Part shown: piece after piece, positions 16,768 through 22,587 of the stretch
How positions within the stretch are numbered: the stretch's first letter is position 1
Layout: each line of letters opens with the position of its first letter
Assembly: GCF_025351285.1 (NCBI RefSeq)
Contig: NZ_JANXWG010000067.1
Span: 1 to 36,576, forward strand
From: Novosphingobium sp.
GTDB lineage: Bacteria; Pseudomonadota; Alphaproteobacteria; Sphingomonadales; Sphingomonadaceae
Direction of reading: 5' to 3'
DNA length: 36,576 bases
Made by a program: the position numbers and the translations under genes
The notes under the pieces: model-generated
What the model saw: the letters and a program-made list of their open reading frames with translations, nothing else
Told to the model about the DNA's origin: nothing
The model's database searches: none

Positions 16768-18677
16768 GCGGAATTGCCGCCGTCATCCGGTTCGATGGCG
16801 GACCGGTCGAACCCGGCACAGTTGAACGCATGACCTCCGCGATGGACTACCGCGGGCCCGACGGAATTGCGCACTGGCAACGCGGATCGGTCGCGCTTGG
16901 CCATTGCATGATGCACACCACCACCGAATCGCTGGAGGAAGTGCAACCGCTCTTCAACGAGGACGAAAGCCTCGTGCTGGTGATGGACGGCTGGCTGAGC
17001 AACTGGGAGGAACTGCGTGCCGATCTGCTTTCACGCGGCGCCGTCCTGCGCACCCGCTCCGATGCCGAACTGGTCCTGCGCGCTTACGAGGCCTGGGGCG
17101 ATGACTGCCCAAGGCACATCGACGGCGAATACTCCTTCCTGATCTGGGACGCGCGCCGGAATGAAGCCTACTGCGCGCGCGATCATGCCGGGCTGCGGCC
17201 GCTCCATTATCATTGGGACGGCAAGCGGTTGGTGGTGGCGTCGGACATCGTCGGCGTGCTGGCGGGGCCGGAGGTAGAAGCCAAACCGAACCCCGGAATG
17301 ATCGTGCAATTCATGGCCGACAAATGGTTCACCGCGGACGAGACAATCTGGTCGGGCGTGCTGCGGGCGCAGGCTGCGCACTGGCAACGGTTCGGCACGT
17401 CCGGCACGCGATGCGGTCGGACCTGGCACCCCCCCACCGAAGTCACGATCCGCTACAAGCGCGATGAAGACTACATCGACCATTACCGCGAACTGTTCTC
17501 GCAATGCGTCCGGCGGGCGGCGCGATCGCACCGGCCGATCGGGTGCGAAGTCAGCGGCGGGCTCGATTCTTCGGCGGTGTTTGCCATGGCACACGAACTG
17601 TTGCGCGCTGGCCGGCTACCTGCCCCGGGTATCAAGGGTTATACATTGGCGTTCGCTGAGAGGGGCGGAGAGGCTGACGAAATCGATTTTGCCCGCGCCG
17701 TGGGCACCCATGTTGGTGGGGACATACGCGAAATAGCGCCCTTTTTGCCCGATCTAGCATGGTTCGAAAGCCGTGCGCGAGAAGACCGCGATGTGCCGCC
17801 CTTTCCGAACGGCGCCAGTTTGCTCGGGATTTCCGAGGCGGCGGTAAACGACGGCGGCCGTGTGATGCTCGACGGTCTCGGCGGTGACGAATGGCTCGAC
17901 GGCGGTCCCCTCTATTTTGCCGAACATCTAGCTGAGGGCGATTGGGCGGGGTTTTTACGAAGCTGGCGCGAGGATTCGGATGCGGTGGGCTGGCGGACTG
18001 CCACTTGGTGGGCGTTCAAGTTCGGCGCAGCGCAATTCCTGCCTGAACGCTTGGTGATCGAGCGTCGCAATCTGCTCGACCGGGTACGGTCGCGCCATTC
18101 ACAAAAAGAATCACCGCTAGCGCCCGAACTTGAGTCCATGCTCGCGCAAATGCGTGAGGTGGCGGCCCGGAGTGCATCGGCAAATCGGCAGTACAAGGCA
18201 GGCCGCAGTGTTTCCGGCTGGCTGACAGACGTTTACGTAAGAATTGCACGAGATCGTTATTCGCAGCAATGCGCCAGATGTATCTATGAGGCGCGCAGTC
18301 CAATGTATTCGCGCAGCTTCATCGAATTTGCCCTCGCGACACCTGAGCGTGTAAGATCACGGGGCGGAATCGCCAAGTACCTTCACCGCGCCGCCTTGGC
18401 GGGAATGCTGCCAGAGATAGTGACAAAGCGCGAAACGCAGGCGCAATTTTCCCAAACCTTCAAACGACTTCTTGATACGATGGAACACGTTTTTACCGTT
18501 GAGCTGCCGCAAAATGGGTCTGGCTTTATTAATCCGGACGGTGTATCAAAGCTTTATGATCGTTATCGTTCAAAATCTCGCGATGGAATGCTCAAGTGGC
18601 AACTCTGGGGTGTGTTTGGGTGTGAAACAGTTTTGCGGCCTGTGACGGATTCGACAATGGCTGGATTTGAAGTTTAA
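16764..18677 (+). CDS. Lasso peptide cyclase-like asparagine synthetase homologue
   Basis: A 637-residue two-domain protein related to AsnB and to lasso cyclase McjC. The N-terminal Ntn domain begins MSGIAAVIRFDGG: the catalytic Cys2 of glutamine amidotransferases is Ser, so ammonia release from glutamine is not expected. The ATP-pyrophosphatase domain is intact, with SGGLDSS at residues 264-270 and DGLGGDE at 370-376. In lasso systems this domain adenylates an Asp/Glu side chain and joins it to the N-terminal amine of the core. It starts inside the nucleotidyltransferase stop and is followed 37 bp later by the precursor start. The last 200 codons are visibly richer in A/T third positions than its first half. 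A different amide-forming role cannot be excluded. Confidence 0.85.
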   Translation: MSGIAAVIRFDGGPVEPGTVERMTSAMDYRGPDGIAHWQRGSVALGHCMMHTTTESLEEVQPLFNEDESLVLVMDGWLSNWEELRADLLSRGAVLRTRSDAELVLRAYEAWGDDCPRHIDGEYSFLIWDARRNEAYCARDHAGLRPLHYHWDGKRLVVASDIVGVLAGPEVEAKPNPGMIVQFMADKWFTADETIWSGVLRAQAAHWQRFGTSGTRCGRTWHPPTEVTIRYKRDEDYIDHYRELFSQCVRRAARSHRPIGCEVSGGLDSSAVFAMAHELLRAGRLPAPGIKGYTLAFAERGGEADEIDFARAVGTHVGGDIREIAPFLPDLAWFESRAREDRDVPPFPNGASLLGISEAAVNDGGRVMLDGLGGDEWLDGGPLYFAEHLAEGDWAGFLRSWREDSDAVGWRTATWWAFKFGAAQFLPERLVIERRNLLDRVRSRHSQKESPLAPELESMLAQMREVAARSASANRQYKAGRSVSGWLTDVYVRIARDRYSQQCARCIYEARSPMYSRSFIEFALATPERVRSRGGIAKYLHRAALAGMLPEIVTKRETQAQFSQTFKRLLDTMEHVFTVELPQNGSGFINPDGVSKLYDRYRSKSRDGMLKWQLWGVFGCETVLRPVTDSTMAGFEV

Positions 18678-18701
18678 AAGGTTTTGTCAGTCAAAGGCTT
18701 T

Positions 18702-18707
18702 AGGAGG
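18702..18707 (+). promoter_or_regulatory. Perfect ribosome binding site that fixes the precursor GTG start
   Basis: AGGAGG at 18702-18707 lies seven bases before GTG 18715. It is the strongest ribosome site I found in the window, fitting a gene whose product is needed in excess. It decides against the longer frame starting at 18667. Confidence 0.85.
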
Positions 18708-18714
18708 TCTTCTA

Positions 18715-19116
18715 GTGAAAAATGCCAGCATAGACAACATTCGCGCCAATGCCCTCGAGAGCAAGCTGGCTTATAGCGCGCCAACCTTGACGGTTTTTGG
18801 ATCGGTTCGCGATCTTACTCGTAATGGTACAGGGTCGGGTGCCGACGGCGGTGCCGCCGGCAAGAACAAGGTTCCAACCAAGTTGCCCTCCGATCCGGCA
18901 CTCAAGGAAAGCATCGTCCGCGTTGGTGAACACCCGGCCGGGTTCGGGCTCTACCTGTTCGATTACAAGCCAGAAATGCGCGAATCTTGCGGCCATGGCC
19001 GTATGTTCGGCGTCATGGCCGATGAAGTCGAAGCGATCATCCCTGAAGCCGTTTCGATCGGTGACAATGGCTATCGCCAGGTCGATTACGAAATGCTGGG
19101 CATCACCCTGCACTGA
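18715..19116 (+). CDS. Lasso-type RiPP leader fused to a peptidase S74/intramolecular chaperone domain
   Basis: Predicted precursor of 133 residues from GTG 18715. Residues 20-29 are YSAPTLTVFG, an exact YxxPxLxxxG lasso leader motif recognised by PqqD-type B1 proteins, followed by SVRDLTRNG. Residues about 36-58 form a Gly-rich, Lys-bearing segment (GTGSGADGGAAGKNKVPTKL) that could be the core. Candidate ring closures are Gly38 or Asn37 to Asp44. From Ser59 onward it matches the S74 domain of phage tail proteins: SDPALKESIVRVG, GLYLFDYKPE, GRMFGVMADEVEAIIPEAVS, then GYRQVDYEMLG. The Ser59-Asp60-x3-Lys64 pattern corresponds to the self-cleaving Ser/Lys dyad. The long C-terminal helices of phage versions are missing. 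It lies between the cyclase and a strong terminator. It is not a phage remnant: no other phage gene is present. Confidence 0.82.
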   Translation: MKNASIDNIRANALESKLAYSAPTLTVFGSVRDLTRNGTGSGADGGAAGKNKVPTKLPSDPALKESIVRVGEHPAGFGLYLFDYKPEMRESCGHGRMFGVMADEVEAIIPEAVSIGDNGYRQVDYEMLGITLH

Positions 19117-19231
19117 TCTGGATTCGGCCGGTTTTCGGATTTTTGCGGTAATCGAATTTCGATCTGCTGCTCGAATGTCCGAAGACCTGGTCGCCTCCTG
19201 TTTCCGATAGAGCCCTAACGGGTTGCTTTGG

Positions 19232-19268
19232 AAAAAATCGCCCGGGCTGTCAGTCCGGGCGATTTTTT
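19232..19268. terminator. Strong bidirectional intrinsic terminator after the precursor gene
   Basis: Two perfectly complementary 14-base arms, AAAAAATCGCCCGG (19232-19245) and CCGGGCGATTTTTT (19255-19268), enclose a 9-base loop. The GC-rich core with a T6 run makes a textbook terminator 116 bp past the precursor stop. Genes downstream then need read-through, helped by the NusG/RfaH-type factor, or a promoter of their own. Confidence 0.93.
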
Positions 19269-19294
19269 GTCAGTCTTACGTCAATCTCGCCCTG

Positions 19295-19320
19295 TTCATG
19301 GCCCGAGTTCATGGCCCGAG
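19295..19320 (+). repeat. Perfect 13-bp tandem duplication
   Basis: TTCATGGCCCGAG occurs twice head to tail (19295-19307 and 19308-19320), 30 bp before the kinase start. It may be a regulator site duplicated or a simple slippage event; each copy holds an ATG without a useful frame. Confidence 0.85.
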
Positions 19321-19349
19321 ATGGTCGCGTTTACCGATAGCACGCCTTG

Positions 19350-20207
19350 ATGATGCAATTTCGCCAGGAAGCCGCGCGGCCCCAATCCATCATGCCCGAA
19401 CCGCCGTTCCATTTCTGGGAAGCTCAAGGGGATGTGATCGCGCAGTTCCACCGTACGCAAGACGGCTTTTTGTTGAAATTCCTCGGCCGCGCGGACTTCG
19501 ACATCGACTTTGCAAACGAAACGGTGACCTGCTTCCCCGCGCCAGGGGTTTCAGCAACCATGATCGCGGCGCTCCGTCACAACCAGGTTGCTCCGCTGCT
19601 GCTCAACCACTCCGGTAAACTGGTCCTCCACGCCGCGGCAATTGTTGCGAACGGGCAAGCACTGGCGTTTTCAGGTGTTTCGGGGCGGGGCAAGTCTACG
19701 CTGGCGGCAAGCTTCGCCCGCCACGGCTATCCGTTCCTGACCGATGACGGACTCCATCTTGAACCGACCGCGGAGGGTTATCTGGCCTTTCCCAGCCTGG
19801 ATAGCGTCCGCCTGAGGCTCGACAGCGAAACGGCATTGTTTCCAGGTCTGTCTTCCGACCTGGATCAAAGCTCGCATGAAAAGTCGCTTTTGCAAGCGGG
19901 GACTACCATGCCGCATCAATCGCATCCGGTCCCGCTCCAAGCGCTCTATTTCCTGGGCGAAGGGACGGCCGACCAGGTTGAATTCAGCCGCCTTGCTCCC
20001 GGCGAGGCACTGATTGCGCTGATTCGCCACGCTTTCATTCTCGATGTCGACGATAGGGCCCGGGTTAGGGCAAATTTCGAACGGTTGGCAGACTTGTCCG
20101 AAGCCGTGCCGATCTTCACGCTCGACTACCCGCGCCGCTTCGACAAGCTTGGCGATGTCATCGCTGCCGTAATCGCACATGTCCACCAAGGAAAGGCCAG
20201 ACCATGA
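19350..20207 (+). CDS. HPr kinase-like protein of the lasso cluster
   Basis: A 285-residue protein with a P-loop kinase domain of the HPr kinase/phosphorylase type. The middle reads LVLHAAAIVANGQALAFSGV with Walker A GVSGRGKST at residues 109-117, then FLTDDGLHLE, the acidic motif after the P-loop in HprK-like kinases. Relatives in lasso clusters (paeninodin type) phosphorylate the C-terminal Ser of the precursor. Whether this one acts on the peptide is inference; a Ser/Thr acceptor could be Thr55 or others in the core region. ATG 19350 was chosen; TTG 19347, ATG 19353 and ATG 19392 are alternatives, as no ribosome site is clear. The stop overlaps the first PqqD gene (ATGA). Confidence 0.82.
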   Translation: MMQFRQEAARPQSIMPEPPFHFWEAQGDVIAQFHRTQDGFLLKFLGRADFDIDFANETVTCFPAPGVSATMIAALRHNQVAPLLLNHSGKLVLHAAAIVANGQALAFSGVSGRGKSTLAASFARHGYPFLTDDGLHLEPTAEGYLAFPSLDSVRLRLDSETALFPGLSSDLDQSSHEKSLLQAGTTMPHQSHPVPLQALYFLGEGTADQVEFSRLAPGEALIALIRHAFILDVDDRARVRANFERLADLSEAVPIFTLDYPRRFDKLGDVIAAVIAHVHQGKARP

Positions 20208-20482
20208 ACCTGCATGATCGATTGACAACCTCGAGCGACGTGGTCGTGCGGCAGGTCGGTGGAGAGACGGTTTTGCTGGATATTGTCAGCGGGAAATATT
20301 TCGGGCTAGACGCCGTTGGCGCCCGCGTGTGGCAACTGATCGAAGGCGGCGCAGGCTCGCTGATCGATGCTTGCGACCAGATCGGCGCCGAATACGATGT
20401 TCCCCGTGACGTTCTTGAACAGGATGTGCTCGCACTGGCCGGGAAACTCGTGGAACATGGCCTCGCCGCCGTGACCGGTTGA
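20204..20482 (+). CDS. PqqD-family leader-binding protein (lasso B1), first copy
   Basis: A 92-residue RiPP recognition element. PqqD-type proteins bind the leader as an extra beta strand and deliver the precursor to the peptidase. Recognisable pattern: VVVRQVGGETVLLDIVSGKY, FGLDAVGARVWQLIEGG, then helices ending LVEHGLAAV. The G-x-Y-[FY]-x-L-[ND]-x-[VT]-G motif is intact. It starts inside the kinase stop (ATGA), so the two are translated together. The neighbouring leader motif YxxPxLxxxG in the precursor is the expected partner. Confidence 0.88.
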   Translation: MNLHDRLTTSSDVVVRQVGGETVLLDIVSGKYFGLDAVGARVWQLIEGGAGSLIDACDQIGAEYDVPRDVLEQDVLALAGKLVEHGLAAVTG

Positions 20483-20661
20483 TCGCGGCGCCCGTCGAAT
20501 GCCAACCTGTCTTCATGTGAAACGATGTCCGGATGACAGGCAGAAGCAGCGCTTTGCGCGGTCTTTGCACGCATGCTATCGGCTTGGCTTGTCCCCGGAA
20601 TGGTTCGATGCATAGTCACGCATCTGCCACGCCGCGGTTGAAACGATGGGCGACGATCACT

Positions 20662-20940
20662 GTGACCGATATCCTGACCCAACACGTGAACGTGTCTGAC
20701 CAAGCCAGCAATTGCCGGGTCGGCGACGAAACCGTCATTCTGCACGCGGGCAACGGAACGTATTTCGGTCTTGATTCCGTGGGGTCGCAGATCTGGCAAC
20801 TTTTGCAGCAAGGCCTAACCCCGGCTCAATCCTGCGCCAGAATTGCGCACGATTTCGAAGTGCCCCTTGCACAAGTCGAACAAGATGCGCGGATTTTCCT
20901 CGACGAACTCATGCGTCATGACATCATTCGTCTAAGCTGA
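20662..20940 (+). CDS. PqqD-family leader-binding protein (lasso B1), second copy
   Basis: A second PqqD-type protein. GTG 20662 gives 92 residues, exactly the length of the first copy. The two align without gaps over the central FGLD[AS]VG..[VI]WQL motif (here NGTYFGLDSVGSQIWQLLQQ). Overall identity is moderate, so this is an old duplication or a separately recruited gene. The frame extends upstream to 20533, but that part has no PqqD similarity and probably is not translated. A 179-bp gap separates it from copy one, and its end is 16 bp before the B2-like gene. It may bind a different partner, or pair with the peptidase as B1 does with B2. The ribosome site is weak. Confidence 0.82.
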   Translation: MTDILTQHVNVSDQASNCRVGDETVILHAGNGTYFGLDSVGSQIWQLLQQGLTPAQSCARIAHDFEVPLAQVEQDARIFLDELMRHDIIRLS

Positions 20941-20956
20941 TTGCGGCCAGCACAAA

Positions 20957-21424
20957 TTGTCCACGATATCGCGCTTGCGCAAACTGTCGGGCAAAGGCCC
21001 CATCGTCATCATCGATTGCTTATGCGCAGTTTACGAACTGGCCCGAGCAAATCGCAAATTCCACAAGCTTCCTGCTGGGGAATTGGTGGACCATGTTCGC
21101 CTGCCCGCTGCCGGAAGCATTGTCCCGGCCGACGGCCAGCTCAATTCGAAGATCGCGGCGCGAATTGTGGAACGGGTTGCTTTTGCGATACCCGCGATCG
21201 CGCTTCGCGTGCCATGGCGGGCTGACTGCATGGTCCAGGCCATAGCCGCCCAAAACTGGCTGGGGCGTTACAACATACCATCGACGATGACGATCGGAGT
21301 GCGCAAGGACGCCGCCGCCGGGTTTGGAGCACATGCGTGGCTTGCTGTGGGCGATGTTCTTGTAACAGGCGGCGACATCAGCGGTTATGTTGCGATTGAA
21401 GTGTCTGGTGGGCCTGACGCTTAG
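20957..21424 (+). CDS. Lasso leader peptidase-like transglutaminase-fold protein (B2)
   Basis: A 155-residue protein of the lasso biosynthesis B2/McjB C-terminal family, a cysteine protease of transglutaminase fold that removes the leader. The catalytic triad can be placed: Cys91 in WRADCMVQAIAAQNWL, His126 in GFGAHAWLAVGD, and Asp140 in TGGDISGY. The spacing is normal for the family. The frame has no ATG; TTG 20957 is the first start after the in-frame stop, with TTG 20975 as alternative, so the start is uncertain. The arrangement B1-B2 as separate genes is standard outside enterobacteria. It is the last gene before a terminator. Confidence 0.87.
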   Translation: MSTISRLRKLSGKGPIVIIDCLCAVYELARANRKFHKLPAGELVDHVRLPAAGSIVPADGQLNSKIAARIVERVAFAIPAIALRVPWRADCMVQAIAAQNWLGRYNIPSTMTIGVRKDAAAGFGAHAWLAVGDVLVTGGDISGYVAIEVSGGPDA

Positions 21425-21479
21425 CCCGATTCAATGCAGGCTTGCTGATTTTCAACAGCGCGCACCGGGCTGAATCAAC

Positions 21480-21506
21480 AAAGGCCGCACCATCGGCGCG
21501 GCCTTT
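21480..21506. terminator. Bidirectional terminator between B2-like gene and small exported-protein gene
   Basis: AAAGGCCGC (21480-21488) and GCGGCCTTT (21498-21506) are perfect complements around a 9-base loop. It lies 55 bp after the B2-like stop and 21 bp beyond the stop of the convergent small gene, serving both. Confidence 0.85.
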
Positions 21507-21527
21507 GTCAGAAATTCCAAGCTGGCT

Positions 21528-21722
21528 TTAGTGGCTGGCCGAGCAACCCTTGATCGGGTTCGTAGGAGTTGCATCCTTGCACTTGTTTGAGTTGGCGATG
21601 CCGATCGACGTGCCGGTATTCGGCGGCGTGATGATCACCGGCGCAGATGTGCCGGCGAACGCCGAAGCCGAAGCGAACAGGGTGCCAACCGCAAACGCAC
21701 CGATCATTGTAAGTCCACGCAT
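21528..21722 (-). CDS. Small exported protein, function unknown
   Basis: Predicted 64-residue protein on the opposite strand to the rest of the EPS/RiPP locus. MRGLTMIGAFAVGTLFASAS followed by AFA is a clean Sec signal peptide with cleavage before GTSAPV. The mature part is about 41 residues, rich in Thr, Ser, Pro and Asn, with two Cys (in NKCKDA and KGCSAS) that could form a disulfide outside the cytoplasm. GGAG lies 11 bases before ATG 21722; the frame extends upstream to 21828, but that part destroys the signal peptide. I do not recognise the family. Its place beside the RiPP genes, sharing their terminator, hints at a linked role, but nothing in the sequence proves it. Confidence 0.6.
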   Translation of the reverse strand: MRGLTMIGAFAVGTLFASASAFAGTSAPVIITPPNTGTSIGIANSNKCKDATPTNPIKGCSASH

Positions 21723-22230
21723 AGCAATAAGTTCTCCAGCAAAAACAAGAGTTGCAAATATCATGAGCAAGCCGGCTGGTCAATACACGCAACACCACCG
21801 AGGCCGGCGCCCGGATCGGCGGCGCCACGTGCAGCCGAACGCCTTACCATCTGACTTTTTTGGCTATTTTTGAATTTTTCAAGGTTCCGCCATACAGGCA
21901 TGCAGTGCATTTGCGCAGTCGGCCAGATAATCGTCAAGAGTGGCGCTCTGTGGTCAGCCGATAGATTGCGAATCCGAATCAAGCATATCTCGAGCAAGTC
22001 GAGCAAAAGATCGCTGCCAACCAGTCATGCCGAAGAAATTTCGTCAACATGCGGATAGCTTCTTGCTTTTTATAGTGATTTCACCGATGTTCATTTTTGA
22101 ACGCATGAGTGGTTGCGGTTCGGCAAACATGTTCGCAGCGATGATCGCGGCCGATGATTTGCAGCATTTGCTCGGGGGACTGGTGTCACCCGGCGTGCGG
22201 TAGCCATGGCCTCGTTACTCTTCCATTTCC
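21723..22230. other. 508-bp divergent intergenic region before the second EPS block
   Basis: No supportable gene on either strand. It must hold the promoter of the small exported protein (near 21723-21800) and one for the MarR/EPS block. A markedly AT-rich patch with runs of T lies at about 21850-21885, and another around 22060-22100 with a TATAGT hexamer that could be a -10 box; no good -35 was found. A short direct repeat of CGAGCAA occurs twice near 21990. Confidence 0.5.
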
Positions 22231-22587
22231 TTGACCCAAACCAACGATCACAAGCCTCGCGAACGACGGCACGATTGCCTCGCCTTCGATATCATAGACC
22301 TTTTGCAATTCGATCCGGGCCTGTCCCAACGCAAGATCGCCGAAAGGCTCGATATCAGTGTTGGACAAGTGAACTTCTTCCTCAAATCCTTCTCTCAGGA
22401 CAAGTGGATCGAGCGGGTAGGGTTGCACCCGAATGGTTCCCATCATGCCGAAAGCTATCGCCTTACAGACAAGGGACTTGCCGCAATTTCAGACTTGGCT
22501 GCCCGCGTGCTGCCGCTGAAGCTTGCGGAGTATGAACGCCTGGGGCGGCAGATTTCGCGGCTTTCCGAAAGTCCTCGGTCCAAATGA
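22231..22587 (+). CDS. EPS-associated MarR-family regulator
   Basis: A winged-helix protein of 118 residues resembling the EPS-associated MarR family (TIGR04176 type). The DNA-binding part reads DIIDLLQFDPGLSQRKIAER, LDISVGQVNFFLKSF, then a wing and YRLTDKGLAAISDLA. A C-terminal helix (LKLAEYERLGRQISRL) probably forms the dimer. There is no ATG in frame; TTG 22231 is the first possible start after the in-frame stop at 22201, without a clear ribosome site. The stop overlaps the polymerase-like gene start (ATGA). It likely controls the EPS genes, perhaps at the palindromes before 13616 (inference). Confidence 0.82.
   Translation: MTQTNDHKPRERRHDCLAFDIIDLLQFDPGLSQRKIAERLDISVGQVNFFLKSFSQDKWIERVGLHPNGSHHAESYRLTDKGLAAISDLAARVLPLKLAEYERLGRQISRLSESPRSK

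Noticed and set aside
18667..18714. Longer start for the precursor (ATG 18667)
   Set aside because: It overlaps the cyclase end and has no ribosome site; AGGAGG points to GTG 18715.
18715..19116. Prophage tail-fibre fragment
   Set aside because: No other phage gene is nearby, the N-terminus is a lasso leader, and the gene is embedded in RiPP genes.
19223..19618. 131-residue frame starting near the terminator
   Set aside because: Overlaps the terminator and the kinase gene in another frame; no family-like sequence.
20533..20661. N-terminal extension of the second PqqD protein
   Set aside because: No PqqD similarity; GTG 20662 gives exactly the 92 residues of its paralogue.
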